A stretch of DNA of 64,000 bases from Janthinobacterium sp. 344 (lineage in GTDB: Bacteria > Pseudomonadota > Gammaproteobacteria > Burkholderiales > Burkholderiaceae_D): NCBI RefSeq assembly GCF_900112025.1, contig NZ_FOKL01000001.1, positions 1,231,084 through 1,295,083 of the forward strand, read 5' to 3'. A model generated the notes under the pieces. It was not told the DNA's origin. It worked only from the letters and a program-made list of their open reading frames with translations, and made no database searches. This document shows, one piece after another, positions 1 through 9,678 of the stretch; within the stretch, counting starts at the first letter, position 1, and the number at the start of each line of letters is the position of its first letter. Both the position numbers and the translations under genes were made by a program.

Positions 1-388
1 CGGCGCGCACGGCGATCGCCGACGACAGGCTGTTGGCATACAGGTGGGCAAAGGTGACGAGCGCATACAGCACCAGGAACGCTTCCGTAAACAGGCGCAG
101 GCCGAACTGCTGGCGGAACTTCACCAGCAGCAGATTCATCGACACGATGGTCATCACGTAGGCGGCCGGCAGCCACTGCATCTGGTAGGCATACGCCCCC
201 AGCGCGCCTTGCAGGTTCAGGATATTGGCCGTCACCAGGCCATTGCCCAGCCCCCCCGTCAATGCGACGATCAGGCCGACGATAAAATACGCGACGCGCT
301 TGGGCGTCGAGTGTTCGGGCATCGATGGCGACCCGGGCAAGGTCGGGCGTTCGCCCGGCCCCCAGGTGCGTGGTGTGTACTTGTCCAT
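1..388 (-). CDS. MFS transporter, N-terminal part (runs off the left edge)
   Basis: An open frame of 129 codons starts at an ATG ending at 388 and continues beyond the window edge. After a polar N-terminus (MDKYTPRTWGPGERPTLPGS) it shows a membrane segment (AYFIVGLIVALTGGLGNGLV), a soluble turn (QMQWLPAAY) and a second segment (VMTIVSMNLLLVKFRQQFG) followed by LRLFTE. This is the layout of the first helices of major facilitator drug/H+ antiporters of the DHA2 kind. It lies downstream of katE on the same strand, with 216 bp between. The substrate cannot be judged from this fragment. Family call moderately sure, subfamily uncertain. Confidence 0.7.
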   Translation of the reverse strand, partial: MDKYTPRTWGPGERPTLPGSPSMPEHSTPKRVAYFIVGLIVALTGGLGNGLVTANILNLQGALGAYAYQMQWLPAAYVMTIVSMNLLLVKFRQQFGLRLFTEAFLVLYALVTFAHLYANSLSSAIAVRA

Positions 389-604
389 GCGGCAATCGCG
401 ATCAGGTGGCTGAAGCTGTTCTTTGCTGCTTTACCGCTGTTTTACTGTTGTTAAGCAAACAGTTGCAAATGAACAGTTCTCATGCGCAGCATATCACCGC
501 AGGACGTTTTCATAGTTTACATTGTTGGAACTGGCGCGGCGGCAGGGCCGGCGTGAAACAGGCTGGAGTGGCGCCGGACGCACCAGCCCCAGCCCGGGTG
601 GACA

Positions 605-3016
605 TCACACGCGCGGCGGGTCCGTTTCGCGCGCAAACGCCCGGTGCGCGGCCAGCGCCTTTTTAAAGGCCGCCACGGCTTTCACCACCTCGCTCGACGG
701 CACGATGAAGATGGCGGGATCAGGTTTACCATCTGGCAAGGTCGCCGGTATGCCGGCCTTGTCCAGCAAGCCCTTGCCCGCGCCGATGGCCAGCATCGGC
801 TTGCAGTGGCGGTATTGCAACCGCAGGAAATCGAGCGCATTGGCGTCGCCGCCCAGCTGCTGCACGGCGCCCTGCCCGTCCGGGATCACGACGGCGTCGA
901 ACAGCACGGACGGCCCCGTTTCCAGGGACATTTCCACGGCCAGCGGCGCGCCGCCGCTCGTGTCGACCTTGCCCAGGTGGCTGCCCACCAGGCGCGGCAC
1001 GGCGCCGTCCGCCAGCAGCGAGGCGTAAATGCTGCGCACCTGCGCGCCGTCGCTGCCCGGCCCCACCAGGATGGCCACGCGCAAGGTGTGGATGCCGGTC
1101 TTGCCGGGCCGGAAAAACAGCGACAGTTCCGGCGACGGCGGATAGCTGGGCACGGGCAGCGGCAAGACGGGTGGCATCGCCGGCGGCAAGGCCAGGCCCA
1201 GGCCATCGGCCAGGCGCTGCGCCAGGGTTTCATCGACATTGCGCAGCATGGCCACGATACGCTTGCGGATAGCCACCGTCTGCACCTTGCTCAGTTCAAA
1301 GCGGAAGGCATGCACGATATGGTCTTGCTCGACCGGTGTCTGGCTGATCCAGAACAGCCGCGCCTGGGCATAATGCTCGGCGAATTTCTCGGGCTTGCCG
1401 CGCACCTTGTCGCCCTCGGTCTGCGCGGGGAAACTGTTAAACCCTTTTGCCCCCGCCTGGTGCGGATCGCCGCCCGCCAGCGAATTGGGTTCGTACGCCA
1501 CCCGGCCCCGGTTGATGGCCTGGCGATGGATGCCGTCGCGCTGGTTGTTGTGCAGCGGCGCCAGCGGCGAGTTGATGGGAATCTCGTGGAAATTGGCGCC
1601 GCCCAGGCGCGTGATCTGCGTGTCCACATACGAGTGGATACGGCCCTGCAGCAGCGGGTCATTGGAAAAATCGATGCCGGGAACGATGTGCGCCGTGCAG
1701 AAGGCCACCTGCTCCGTCTCGGCGAAGAAATTGTCCGGGTTGCGGTTCAAGACCATTTTGCCGACGGGGATCAGCGGTACCAGTTCCTCGGGAATCAGCT
1801 TGGTGGGATCGAGCACGTCGAAGGGGAAGGCTTCGGCCTGTTCTTCCGTGAAGATCTGGAAGGCCAGCTCGTATTCGGGATATTCGCCGCACTCGATGGC
1901 TTCCCACAGGTCGCGGCGGTGGAAATCGGAATCGGCGCCGCTGATCTTGACGGCTTCGTCCCACACCAGCGAGTGCGTGCCGGCCAGCGGCGACCAGTGG
2001 AATTTACAGAAAACCGACTGCCCCTTGGCGTTCACGAGGCGGAAGGTATGCACGCCGAAGCCCTGCATCATGCGATAGCTGCGCGGGATGGCGCGGTCGG
2101 ACATGACCCACATCAGCATGTGCGTGATTTCCGGCGACAGCGAGGCGAAATCCCAGAAGGTGTCGTGCGCGCTGGCCGCCTGCGGGATGCCGTTGTTCGG
2201 CTCGGGCTTGACGGCGTGGATCAGGTCGGGAAACTTCATCGCGTCCTGAATAAAGAAGACGGGGATGTTATTGCCCACCAGGTCCCAGTTGCCTTCGTCC
2301 GTGTAAAACTTCACGGCAAAGCCGCGCACGTCGCGCGCCGTGTCGGTCGAGCCGCGCTCGCCGGCCACCGTGGAAAAGCGCACGAAGACGGGCGTGCGCT
2401 TGCCCGCCTTGGCGAACAGCGCCGCGCGCGTATGCTTGCTTTGCTCCTTGTAGCATTCAAAGTAACCGTGGGCGGCCGAACCGCGCGCATGCACGACGCG
2501 CTCGGGAATGCGCTCATGGTCGAAGTGCGTGAGCTTTTCACGCAGAATAAAGTCTTCCATCAGGGTGGGGCCGCGCAAGCCCGCCTTCAGCGAATTCTGG
2601 TTATCGCCCACGGGCACGCCCTGGTTCGTCGTCAGCACGCAGCCGCTGTCGTCCGCGCGCGCGCGGTCCAGCGACGCATTCGCGGCGTTTTCGCCCAGGG
2701 CCGGCGCGCCCTCGCCCACTTTCGGCGACGGCGTCGTCTCACCCGTGGTGCTGGCCGTGGCCAGCGCTTCATCCGAGGCCACGTGCACGCCTTCGGCCGG
2801 TGCGCGCGCCGCCTCGCCATACTGGCCAGCCACGTTCGGATTGTCTTGCATGGCAGCCGACAGCGCCTGGCCGGCGGCGGCTTTCTTCAACAGCGCTTGC
2901 GCAACGTCGCTATTGCTGCCCAAACTTTGCGGCGAATCGGTCTCGGATGGACCGGACATGCTGCTCAAAACGGAACCCGCACCGTCCGTGGACGGCGTTT
3001 TCTTGTTGGTAGCCAT
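605..3016 (-). CDS. katE: Large-subunit catalase HPII
   Basis: Heme catalase converting hydrogen peroxide to water and oxygen, cytoplasmic. The 803 residues are slightly longer than E. coli HPII (753) because of a low-complexity N-terminal extension of about 130 residues. Visible motifs: distal His in [11 protein letters not shown], distal Asn in VGNNIPVFF, proximal heme-Tyr motif [10 protein letters not shown] followed by [13 protein letters not shown], and a C-terminal flavodoxin/class I amidotransferase-like domain ([16 protein letters not shown] onward) diagnostic of large-subunit catalases. The start at MATNKK is chosen over an upstream in-frame start because AGGAG sits 5 bases before it and the upstream region encodes a separate small peptide. 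It belongs with the stress-type genes to its right. Confidence 0.96.
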   Translation of the reverse strand: MATNKKTPSTDGAGSVLSSMSGPSETDSPQSLGSNSDVAQALLKKAAAGQALSAAMQDNPNVAGQYGEAARAPAEGVHVASDEALATASTTGETTPSPKVGEGAPALGENAANASLDRARADDSGCVLTTNQGVPVGDNQNSLKAGLRGPTLMEDFILREKLTHFDHERIPERVVHARGSAAHGYFECYKEQSKHTRAALFAKAGKRTPVFVRFSTVAGERGSTDTARDVRGFAVKFYTDEGNWDLVGNNIPVFFIQDAMKFPDLIHAVKPEPNNGIPQAASAHDTFWDFASLSPEITHMLMWVMSDRAIPRSYRMMQGFGVHTFRLVNAKGQSVFCKFHWSPLAGTHSLVWDEAVKISGADSDFHRRDLWEAIECGEYPEYELAFQIFTEEQAEAFPFDVLDPTKLIPEELVPLIPVGKMVLNRNPDNFFAETEQVAFCTAHIVPGIDFSNDPLLQGRIHSYVDTQITRLGGANFHEIPINSPLAPLHNNQRDGIHRQAINRGRVAYEPNSLAGGDPHQAGAKGFNSFPAQTEGDKVRGKPEKFAEHYAQARLFWISQTPVEQDHIVHAFRFELSKVQTVAIRKRIVAMLRNVDETLAQRLADGLGLALPPAMPPVLPLPVPSYPPSPELSLFFRPGKTGIHTLRVAILVGPGSDGAQVRSIYASLLADGAVPRLVGSHLGKVDTSGGAPLAVEMSLETGPSVLFDAVVIPDGQGAVQQLGGDANALDFLRLQYRHCKPMLAIGAGKGLLDKAGIPATLPDGKPDPAIFIVPSSEVVKAVAAFKKALAAHRAFARETDPPRV

Positions 3017-3066
3017 TACATCTCCTGTGAGTTCTTGCCCGGGAAGTAACGCTACAACTCCCTCAT

Positions 3067-3141
3067 TCAGCGCACGAACAGGGCAATCAAAATAATGATG
3101 GGAATAGGTACACCGATCAACCACAATAAAATGGAGCGCAT
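3067..3141 (-). CDS. 24-residue hydrophobic membrane peptide
   Basis: A short open frame MRSILLWLIGVPIPIIILIA followed by LFVR and a TGA stop. It has a near-perfect Shine-Dalgarno (AAGGAGG) about 7 bases before the ATG, much stronger than expected by chance. The product is one membrane-spanning helix with a Pro-containing kink and basic ends. It lies between katE (51 bp downstream) and the DUF883 gene, all on the minus strand, so it may be co-transcribed in a stress-related group. I recall similar tiny peptides in related betaproteobacteria but know no assigned function. Confidence 0.6.
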   Translation of the reverse strand: MRSILLWLIGVPIPIIILIALFVR

Positions 3142-3264
3142 TTTTCCACCCTCCTTACTGCTTGCTACTGTTACTACCTTGTGCGCGTGGGCGCTGTTCC
3201 GGTCCGCCGTAATGGCAGAGCGGGCCAGCGCCCACGCGCTATCCTTGGCAGGAGCGCGCCAGAC

Positions 3265-3618
3265 TTATTTGCGCGAGCCCAGCAATTTCGACAGGCCATA
3301 CCCGGCCGCCGCCGCGATCAGCAGCGACACGGCCGGGCGTTCGCGCACATAGTCGCGGCCCGTTTCGCCGGCGCGCTGGCAGGCGGCGCCCAGCTGCTTG
3401 CCGCGCGCCATCAGGCGTTCGGAGGCCTTACTCACGGTATCGCTGACCTGGTCGATGCGGTCGCCCACCTGGTCCACGCTGTCGTGGGCGCGCGTGGCGA
3501 CCTTGTCGGCCAGAGGCTGCGCCTGGTTAGCCACCTTGTCGATGGCGCTATGCAAATCCTTGCGGGTATCCTGGGCGGTGCCGTTCAGGTCGGAGCTGGC
3601 TTTTTCAATCGCGTTCAT
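3265..3618 (-). CDS. DUF883 (ElaB/YqjD-like) membrane-anchored protein
   Basis: 117 residues. The N-terminal 90 are amphipathic, Lys/Asp/Gln/Val-rich helix (repeated DKVA, DSVDQVGDRIDQVSD), predicted to form long helices. The C-terminus RERPAVSLLIAAAAGYGLSK is the conserved ERP-xx-hydrophobic-GxxxG membrane anchor of the DUF883 family. ElaB and YqjD in E. coli are inner-membrane, ribosome-associated, stationary-phase stress proteins; a similar role is inferred here. The start at 3618 has AAGGAAA 8 bases upstream; the longer frame upstream lacks support. Same strand as katE and the 24-residue peptide. Confidence 0.88.
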   Translation of the reverse strand: MNAIEKASSDLNGTAQDTRKDLHSAIDKVANQAQPLADKVATRAHDSVDQVGDRIDQVSDTVSKASERLMARGKQLGAACQRAGETGRDYVRERPAVSLLIAAAAGYGLSKLLGSRK

Positions 3619-3902
3619 GATGGTTTCCTTGTAGTGGTGAATAAATTCCAACCATGTTCGATGCCATGACCGAATCATGATTTTCCTCGCTTCCGGGAAA
3701 AAGAAGCGACTAAACGCTGCCGGGCTGAGCCATATCAAACACTGGATCAGCAGCGCGCTGTTGCCACCACCTTAACCGCCGCGGACCTGCTCCACCGTGC
3801 GCTGCCACACCTTGTGGTGCAGACTTAAATTCCTGGCAGAAATAACATCCGGCCGCGACAGGGCGTCGCCGGGGCGCTGACGCCGGGTGATGCCTGGTCC
3901 TG

Positions 3903-3998
3903 ATGCATGGTCCTTATCCGAAGCGCAGGACGGCCCATACAAATGCATGGATTTTTTGTGAATTTTTACGCATAATGCATGCAATAAAATCCATGCAT
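3903..3998. promoter_or_regulatory. ATGCAT repeat/inverted-repeat operator region upstream of the MocR-type regulator
   Basis: Four ATGCAT hexamers begin at 3903, 3943, 3975 and 3993. Two of them are the outer ends of a perfect 13-bp inverted repeat, atgcatggatttt (3943-3955) and aaaatccatgcat (3986-3998), with a 30-bp spacer. A third copy, atgcatgg (3903-3910), is a direct repeat of the left arm. The array ends 9 bp before the favoured start codon of the regulator at 4008. MocR/GabR/PdxR proteins are known to bind paired direct or inverted repeats at their own promoters, so this is probably the autoregulatory operator. Regulation by the adjacent gene product is inferred. Confidence 0.6.
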
Positions 3999-4007
3999 AA
4001 AGAAAAA

Positions 4008-5408
4008 ATGCCCCCATCTAAATCCATACAAGAGGAAAGCCAGGCCAGTGCGTGGGTCACGCCGTTCGTGCAGCATGGCGGTCCGCGCTACCTGCAGATC
4101 GCCGACATGCTCGAGCGCGCGCTGTCCGACGGCAGCCTGCGCCCCGGCGACCGCCTGCCGCCGCAACGCCGCCTCGCCGCGCTGCTCCAGGTCGACCTGA
4201 CGACGGTGACACGCGCCTATGACGAAGCCAAGCGCCGCAACCTGCTGCAAGGGCAAGGGGCGCGCGGCACCTACGCGGCCGCGCCGAAAGTGGAATTGAC
4301 GCAGATGCTGGACCTGAGCATGAACATCCCGCCGCCGCCGGTGGGGGTGGATTTCGACGACCTGCTGAAACAGGGACTGGCGCAGGTGCTGCTGCGCACG
4401 GACAGCGATTTGTTGATGAGCTATCACCTGGGCGGCGGCGGCAAGGCCGACCGCGCAGCCGGCGCCGCCTGGCTGGCACCCATGTTCGGCCACGTCGACG
4501 CGGAGCACGTGGTGGCCTGCCCCGGCGCGCAGGCGGCACTGGCGGCGCTGATACTGACGCTCAGCCGTCCAGGCGACAGCATTCTGACGGAAGCGGCCGT
4601 GTACCCGGGCTTGCGCTCTGCGGCGGAGCAGCTGAACCGAAAGGCCATCGCCGTGGAATCGGACGCCGACGGCATGCTGCCCGAGGCGCTGGAAAAAGCC
4701 TGCCGCAAGCATCACGCGCGCCTGGTGTACTTGAATCCCACCCTGCAAAACCCCACCGCGCACACCATGCCGGCCGCGCGCCGCCTGGCCATCACGCAAA
4801 TGGCGCAGCGCTGCGGCATGCACATCATCGAGGACGACCCGTACTGGCTGCTGGCCTCCGACGCGCCGCCGCCGCTGGCCCATTACGCCCCTGGCCACGT
4901 GGCGCATATCGCCACCCTGTCGAAATGCCTGGCGCCCGGCCTGCGCATGGCCTACGCCGTGATCGCCGACGCGCAGCTGCGCGAACGCTTCCTGCAGGCC
5001 CTGCGCTCGTTTTCCCTGATGGCCACGCCCGTGACCACGGCGCTGACGACGCAATGGATACACGACGGCTCCGCGCACGCACTGCTGGCCGGCATACGCA
5101 GCGAAGCCGATGCGCGCCAGGACGTCATCCGCACCATCCTCACCGGCACGAGCCACCCGCGCAGCGACGGCATCCACGTCTGGTTCTCGCTGCCCAGCTA
5201 CTGGACCTCGCGCGAACTGGCCGCCACCGCCCGCGCCCAGGGCGTGGCCGTCACGGCCTCCGACGCCTTCTACGACAGCCGCCCGCCGAACGCCATCCGC
5301 ATCTCGCTGGGCAGCATCCGCGACCGCGCGCGCCTGGCCGGCGCATTGAAGAAGCTGTCGCTGCTGCTGGCGCACAAGCCGGACGCGCACCAGGCGTTCG
5401 TGGTCTGA
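4008..5408 (+). CDS. MocR-type transcriptional regulator (GntR HTH + class I aminotransferase domain)
   Basis: 466 residues. Residues about 25-95 form a GntR winged helix (PRYLQIADMLERALSDGSLRPGDRLPPQRRL split over the HTH). The remainder is a type I aminotransferase fold with EDDPYW and the PLP-lysine segment LSKCLAPGLRMAY. MocR proteins usually use the PLP domain to sense an effector rather than to catalyse. Three in-frame ATGs exist (3975, 3993, 4008). The last is preferred because the first two fall inside the ATGCAT operator repeats and would put the repeats in the coding region. No pdxST, gabTD or other classic target lies beside it, so the target is unknown; the gene faces away from the DUF883 gene. 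Confidence 0.88.
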   Translation: MPPSKSIQEESQASAWVTPFVQHGGPRYLQIADMLERALSDGSLRPGDRLPPQRRLAALLQVDLTTVTRAYDEAKRRNLLQGQGARGTYAAAPKVELTQMLDLSMNIPPPPVGVDFDDLLKQGLAQVLLRTDSDLLMSYHLGGGGKADRAAGAAWLAPMFGHVDAEHVVACPGAQAALAALILTLSRPGDSILTEAAVYPGLRSAAEQLNRKAIAVESDADGMLPEALEKACRKHHARLVYLNPTLQNPTAHTMPAARRLAITQMAQRCGMHIIEDDPYWLLASDAPPPLAHYAPGHVAHIATLSKCLAPGLRMAYAVIADAQLRERFLQALRSFSLMATPVTTALTTQWIHDGSAHALLAGIRSEADARQDVIRTILTGTSHPRSDGIHVWFSLPSYWTSRELAATARAQGVAVTASDAFYDSRPPNAIRISLGSIRDRARLAGALKKLSLLLAHKPDAHQAFVV

Positions 5409-5470
5409 ACAAGTGATGATCCGCCGGCGCAGGCTGGCGGTGACAAGGCCACAGCAAAGCCGCAGGCGAA

Positions 5471-5504
5471 AAAAAACCCACCGTTTGAGCGGTGGGTTTT
5501 TTTC
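5471..5504. terminator. Bidirectional intrinsic terminator between MocR gene and tRNA-Thr
   Basis: Hairpin cccaccg (5477-5483) / cggtggg (5490-5496) with a 6-base loop, flanked by an A tract on the left and a T tract on the right. It can end transcription of the MocR gene on the plus strand and of tRNA-Thr on the minus strand. Confidence 0.9.
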
Positions 5505-5517
5505 TGCTGCGAATACT

Positions 5518-5593
5518 TGGTGCCGTTGGCCGGAATCGAACTGGCGACCTTCACATTACGAATGTGCTGCTCTACCAACTGAGCTACAACGGC
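5518..5593 (-). tRNA. tRNA-Thr(CGT)
   Basis: The minus strand reads a complete cloverleaf of 76 nt with encoded CCA. Acceptor arms are GCCGTTG and CAACGGC, D stem GCTC/GAGC, anticodon stem GCACA/TGTGA (four pairs plus one mismatch) with loop TTCGTAA, and a T arm with the TTCGATT loop. The anticodon is CGT, reading ACG threonine codons. It ends into the bidirectional terminator at 5471-5504. Confidence 0.95.
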
Positions 5594-5708
5594 GAAGACC
5601 CACATTCTACAAACAATGCACAAAATTTGCTAGTGTCAACGCGAACTTTTTTCATTTTTTTTAGCGGCCCGGCTGCGGGCCGCTGAAAATCGAGGAAAAG
5701 TGCGCTGT

Positions 5709-6710
5709 TTACTCCGCGTGGTAGGCCGTCACGCGGGCCACTTCGTCTTTCGAGCCGAGGAAGACCGGGACGCGCTGGTGCAGCTTGTGCGGGGCGATAT
5801 CCATGATGCGCTGCTGGCCATCGGTGGCGGCGCCGCCGGCCTGTTCGACGATGAAGGCCATCGGGTTCGCTTCGTACATCAGGCGCAGCTTGCCAGGCAT
5901 CGACGTGTCGCGCAGGTCGGCCGGGTACATGAAGATGCCGCCGCGGTTCAGGATGCGGTGCACGTCGGCCACCATCGAGGCGATCCAGCGCATATTGAAG
6001 TTGGTGCCGCGCGGGCCCGTGTCGCCGGCCAGCAGTTCGTCGACATAGCGCTTCACGGGCGGATGCCAGTGGCGCGCGTTCGACATGTTGATGGCGAATT
6101 CCTTGGTGGTCGGCGGAATCTGCATATTGCTTTGCGTGAGCACCCACGAACCCATCTCGCGGTCCAGGGTGAAGCAGTTCACGCCATTGCCGAAGGTCAG
6201 CACCAGCATGGTTTGCGGGCCGTACACGGCGTAGCCGGCCGCCACCTGCTTGCTGCCCGCCTGCATGAAATCCTGCTCGGTCGGCTCGCCCATGCCTTCC
6301 GGCGCCTTCAGCACGGAGAAGATGGTGCCGATCGAGACGTTGACGTCGATGTTCGACGAGCCGTCCAATGGGTCGAACAGCAGCATGTATTCGCCCTTCG
6401 GATAGCGGTTCGGGATCGGATGGATCGATTCCATTTCTTCCGACGCCATGGCCGCCAGGTGGCCGCCCCATTCATTCGCTTCGAGCAGGATCTCGTTGGA
6501 GATGATGTCGAGTTTTTTCTGCACTTCGCCCTGCACGTTTTCCGTGTCGGCCGTGCCCAGTACCTCGCCCAGCGCGCCCTTGCTGACGGCGTGGCTGATG
6601 GTTTTACAGGCGCGCGCGACGACTTCGATCAGCAGGCGCAGTTCGGCCGGAATGCTGTTGTTCGAGCGCTGCTCTTCAACCAGGTATTGCGTAAGACTGA
6701 TGCGTTTCAT
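5709..6710 (-). CDS. fbp: Fructose-1,6-bisphosphatase class I
   Basis: Hydrolyses fructose-1,6-bisphosphate to fructose-6-phosphate in gluconeogenesis. 333 residues, normal for the class I family. The metal/substrate motif [20 protein letters not shown] is intact, and the N-terminus [14 protein letters not shown] is typical of proteobacterial Fbp. AAGGGAA precedes the ATG by 6 bases. Convergent with nothing; a ggggcc...gcctgacccc palindrome separates it from pepN upstream, which lies on the same strand. Confidence 0.97.
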   Translation of the reverse strand: MKRISLTQYLVEEQRSNNSIPAELRLLIEVVARACKTISHAVSKGALGEVLGTADTENVQGEVQKKLDIISNEILLEANEWGGHLAAMASEEMESIHPIPNRYPKGEYMLLFDPLDGSSNIDVNVSIGTIFSVLKAPEGMGEPTEQDFMQAGSKQVAAGYAVYGPQTMLVLTFGNGVNCFTLDREMGSWVLTQSNMQIPPTTKEFAINMSNARHWHPPVKRYVDELLAGDTGPRGTNFNMRWIASMVADVHRILNRGGIFMYPADLRDTSMPGKLRLMYEANPMAFIVEQAGGAATDGQQRIMDIAPHKLHQRVPVFLGSKDEVARVTAYHAE

Positions 6711-6754
6711 GAATTCCCTTTTGTTTTGGTGTTTATTTTTTCTAGCAAAAAGCT

Positions 6755-6781
6755 GGGGCCAGACCCGGCGGGCCTGACCCC
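6755..6781. repeat. Copy 1 of the ggggtcagaccc-type dispersed palindrome
   Basis: ggggccagaccc and gggcctgacccc flank gcg. This is an imperfect version of the palindrome found perfect at 12964-12990. It lies 5 bp beyond the pepN stop codon, between pepN and fbp. Confidence 0.7.
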
Positions 6782-6785
6782 GGAA

Positions 6786-9440
6786 TTAATTGGCCAGCGC
6801 CTTGGAAATGACTTCCATCACGTCATTCGACAGGCTGGCCTGGCCGGCGACCTGTTCCAGCGCCGTGCGCATGTGGTTTTGCAGCGCCGGCACGTAACGG
6901 CGCCAGCGGTCCATCGAACGGGCCAGGCGCGCCGCCACTTGCGGGTTCAGGGCGTCGAGGGCGATCACCTGCTCTGCCCAGAAGGCGTAGCCGCTGCCGT
7001 CTTGCGCATGGAACTGCGATGGATTGCCATTCGTGAAATTGAAGATCAGGCTGCGTGCGCGGTTCGGATTCTTCAGGGTGAAGGCCGGATGCGTCATCAG
7101 CTGGCGCACGGCTTGCACGTCCGTCGATGGCGCGGCGGCCTGCATGGCGAACCACTTGTCGACCACCAGCGCTTCGTTCTCGAAGTCGGCATAGAAGCTG
7201 GCCAGCGCCGCCTGCGCATGCTCGGCGGAACCGGAATGGATCAGGGCGCCCAGCGCGGCGGCACGGTCCGTCATGTTGCCGGCATTGTCGAACTGCTGCT
7301 GCGCCAGCGCCAGTTCCTGCGCGCCTGGCGCGATCAGCAAATAGGACAGGGCCAGGTTTTTCAGCGCGCGCTTGCCGGCCGACAGGGCGTCCGGGCTGTA
7401 CTCCCCCGGCGTCTGGTTGGCGTGGTACTGCGCCAGCAATTCCGGCTTCAGGGCCGCCGCGATGGTGCGGCGCATGAACTGGCGCGCCGCGTGGATCGCC
7501 TGCGGATCGACTTGCGCCATGCGCTCGGCGATGATGGTTTCCGACGGCAGGATCAGCGCCAGCTCGCGGAAGGCCGCGTCCAGGCTGTCGTCGACCAGCA
7601 AGGCGCGCTGCGCGGCGATGAAAGTATCGTCCAGCGCCAGCGTCTCGCCGGCGGCGACCGCGCCCGTGAGTTGCAGCAGGCGCTCCATCGCCAGGCGCTG
7701 GCCCGCTTCCCAGCGGTTGACCGGGTCGCTGTCATGGCGGAACAGGTGCAGCAATTCGGCATCCGTGTAGTCGTATTCCAGCACCACCGGCGCGGAGAAA
7801 TCGCGCAGCAGCGACGGCACCGGCGCTTCTGCCACCTTATTGAAGCGGAAGGTTTGCGCCGCCTCGGTCAATTCCAGCACCACGCTGGTGGCGCCATTGG
7901 CGGCCACGCCATCGACGTGCAGCGGCAGGTCGCGGCCATCGGCGCCCAGCAAGCCGACGGTGACGGGAATGTGGAACGGCAGCTTGTCCGGCTGGCCCGG
8001 CGTGGGCGGACAGCTTTGCGACAGGGTCAGCTCGAAGGTCTGGCTGGCAGCATCGTAGCGCGTGGCAGCCGTGACGACGGGCGTGCCGGCCTGGCTGTAC
8101 CAGCGTTCGAACTGGCTAAAGTCGCGGCCATTCGCGTCGGCCATGGCGGCGCGGAAGTCGTCGCACTGCACGGCCTGGCCATCGTGGCGCTCAAAATACA
8201 GATCCATGCCCTTGCGGAAGCCGTCGCGGCCCACCAGGGTCTGGTACATGCGCACCACTTCGGCGCCCTTTTCGTAGATCGTGACCGTATAAAAGTTATT
8301 GATCTCGACGAAGGAATCGGGACGCACGGGATGCGCCATCGGACCCGCGTCTTCCGGGAACTGCGCCTGGCGCAGGGTGCGCACCTGGTCGATGCGCGTG
8401 ACGGCGCGGCCCGTGTCCGTGCCGATCATGTCGGCCGAAAATTCCTGGTCGCGGAAGACCGTCAAGCCTTCCTTCAGGGACAGCTGGAACCAGTCGCGGC
8501 AGGTCACGCGGTTGCCCGTCCAGTTATGGAAATATTCGTGGCCGACCACCGCTTCGATGCCCGCGTAATCGACGTCCGTCGCCACGCGCGGGTTGGCCAG
8601 CACGTATTTGGTGTTGAAGATGTTCAGGCCCTTGTTTTCCATGGCGCCCATGTTGAAGTCGCCCACGGCGACGATCATGAAGCGGTCCAGGTCCAGCTCC
8701 AGGCCGAAGCGTTCCTCGTCCCAGCGGATCGAGTTTTTCAGCGACTGCATGGCGTAGTCGGTCTTGTCCAGGTTGCCGTCTTCCACCCACACCTGCAGCA
8801 GCACTTCGCGGCCGGACTGGAGCGTGTAGCGCTCTTCCTGGCACACCAGGCGCGCCGCGACCAGGGCGAACAGGTAGGACGGCTTCTTGAACGGGTCTTC
8901 CCACTTGGCGTAATGGCGGCCATCGCCCAGGTCGCCCTCCTCGATCAGGTTGCCGTTCGACAGCAGCACGGGATACTTGTCCTTGTCGGCGCGCAACATG
9001 ACCGTGTATTTGGCCATCACGTCCGGACGGTCCGGGAAGTAGGTGATGCGGCGGAAGCCTTCCGCCTCGCACTGCGTGAAGAAATTATGGTTCGACACGT
9101 ACAGGCCGGACAGCGAGGTATTGTCTTGCGGCGCCAGCACGGTTTCAATATCGAGCGTCACCTCGTCGGGCGCCTTGGGAATGGTCAGCATGCCGGCCGT
9201 CAGCCGGTATTGCGACGGCTTCAGCACCTTGCCATTCAGGCGCACCATCACCAGCGCGATGTGCTCGCCGTGCAATTCGATGCTGCGGCTGGCGCTGACC
9301 GGGTTGTGGCGCATGCGGATCCGGCTCGCCACCACTGTGCGGGCGGGGTCGAGATCGAAACCAAGTTCGACGCTGTCGACCAGGAAGCTGGGCGGCGTGT
9401 AATCTTTGCGGTAAATCGTCTGAGGGCTGTCTGTGCGCAT
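6786..9440 (-). CDS. pepN: Aminopeptidase N (M1 zinc metallopeptidase)
   Basis: Cytoplasmic broad-specificity aminopeptidase completing protein turnover. 884 residues, as expected for the gammaproteobacterial-type PepN. Visible motifs: substrate-recognition GAMEN (MGAMENKGLNIFN), zinc ligands HEYFHNW with the third ligand Glu in LKEGLTVFRDQEFS. The long C-terminal helical domain is complete. It is followed on the same strand by fbp after about 75 bp containing a dispersed palindrome. The start MRTDSPQTIYRKDY fits family N-termini. Confidence 0.97.
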   Translation of the reverse strand: MRTDSPQTIYRKDYTPPSFLVDSVELGFDLDPARTVVASRIRMRHNPVSASRSIELHGEHIALVMVRLNGKVLKPSQYRLTAGMLTIPKAPDEVTLDIETVLAPQDNTSLSGLYVSNHNFFTQCEAEGFRRITYFPDRPDVMAKYTVMLRADKDKYPVLLSNGNLIEEGDLGDGRHYAKWEDPFKKPSYLFALVAARLVCQEERYTLQSGREVLLQVWVEDGNLDKTDYAMQSLKNSIRWDEERFGLELDLDRFMIVAVGDFNMGAMENKGLNIFNTKYVLANPRVATDVDYAGIEAVVGHEYFHNWTGNRVTCRDWFQLSLKEGLTVFRDQEFSADMIGTDTGRAVTRIDQVRTLRQAQFPEDAGPMAHPVRPDSFVEINNFYTVTIYEKGAEVVRMYQTLVGRDGFRKGMDLYFERHDGQAVQCDDFRAAMADANGRDFSQFERWYSQAGTPVVTAATRYDAASQTFELTLSQSCPPTPGQPDKLPFHIPVTVGLLGADGRDLPLHVDGVAANGATSVVLELTEAAQTFRFNKVAEAPVPSLLRDFSAPVVLEYDYTDAELLHLFRHDSDPVNRWEAGQRLAMERLLQLTGAVAAGETLALDDTFIAAQRALLVDDSLDAAFRELALILPSETIIAERMAQVDPQAIHAARQFMRRTIAAALKPELLAQYHANQTPGEYSPDALSAGKRALKNLALSYLLIAPGAQELALAQQQFDNAGNMTDRAAALGALIHSGSAEHAQAALASFYADFENEALVVDKWFAMQAAAPSTDVQAVRQLMTHPAFTLKNPNRARSLIFNFTNGNPSQFHAQDGSGYAFWAEQVIALDALNPQVAARLARSMDRWRRYVPALQNHMRTALEQVAGQASLSNDVMEVISKALAN

Positions 9441-9604
9441 AGGGATTTGGGTGGGAGCGGAGGCAAAAACCTATTTTACCAACACCGTGGCCGGATAGGA
9501 CCGATTCAGCGCCCAATCGCGCCGATTCCCGTCACGATTGTGGGATTCTCTTACCCGCCGACATGCTCGGTAACATTCTGTAATAATGCATGGAAACAAA
9601 TAGA

Positions 9605-9618
9605 ACTATTCTTATAAT
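9605..9618 (+). promoter_or_regulatory. Possible promoter -10 element of the DUF4136 lipoprotein gene
   Basis: A perfect TATAAT lies at 9613-9618 in an AT-rich stretch, 60 bp before the lipoprotein start. No convincing -35 hexamer at the right distance was found (tggaaa at 9591 with 16-bp spacing is the best). Confidence 0.4.
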
Positions 9619-9678
9619 ACTAGGCGATGAATTGCGTCTACCAACAATGAATTGCAGCTAATCCAAGGAGATCATGCA

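Noticed and set aside
644-3049. Long plus-strand open frame opposite katE
   Set aside because: Antisense of katE in a high-GC region; no ribosome site or protein family.
5518-5593. tRNA-Thr as an integration site for a mobile element
   Set aside because: No integrase and no repeat of the tRNA 3' end was found in the window; flanks are housekeeping genes.
5700-9617. Very long plus-strand open frame antisense to fbp and pepN
   Set aside because: It mirrors two certain genes on the other strand; composition (Arg/His/Gln/Ala-rich) is what antisense of high-GC genes gives, and no family motif is visible.
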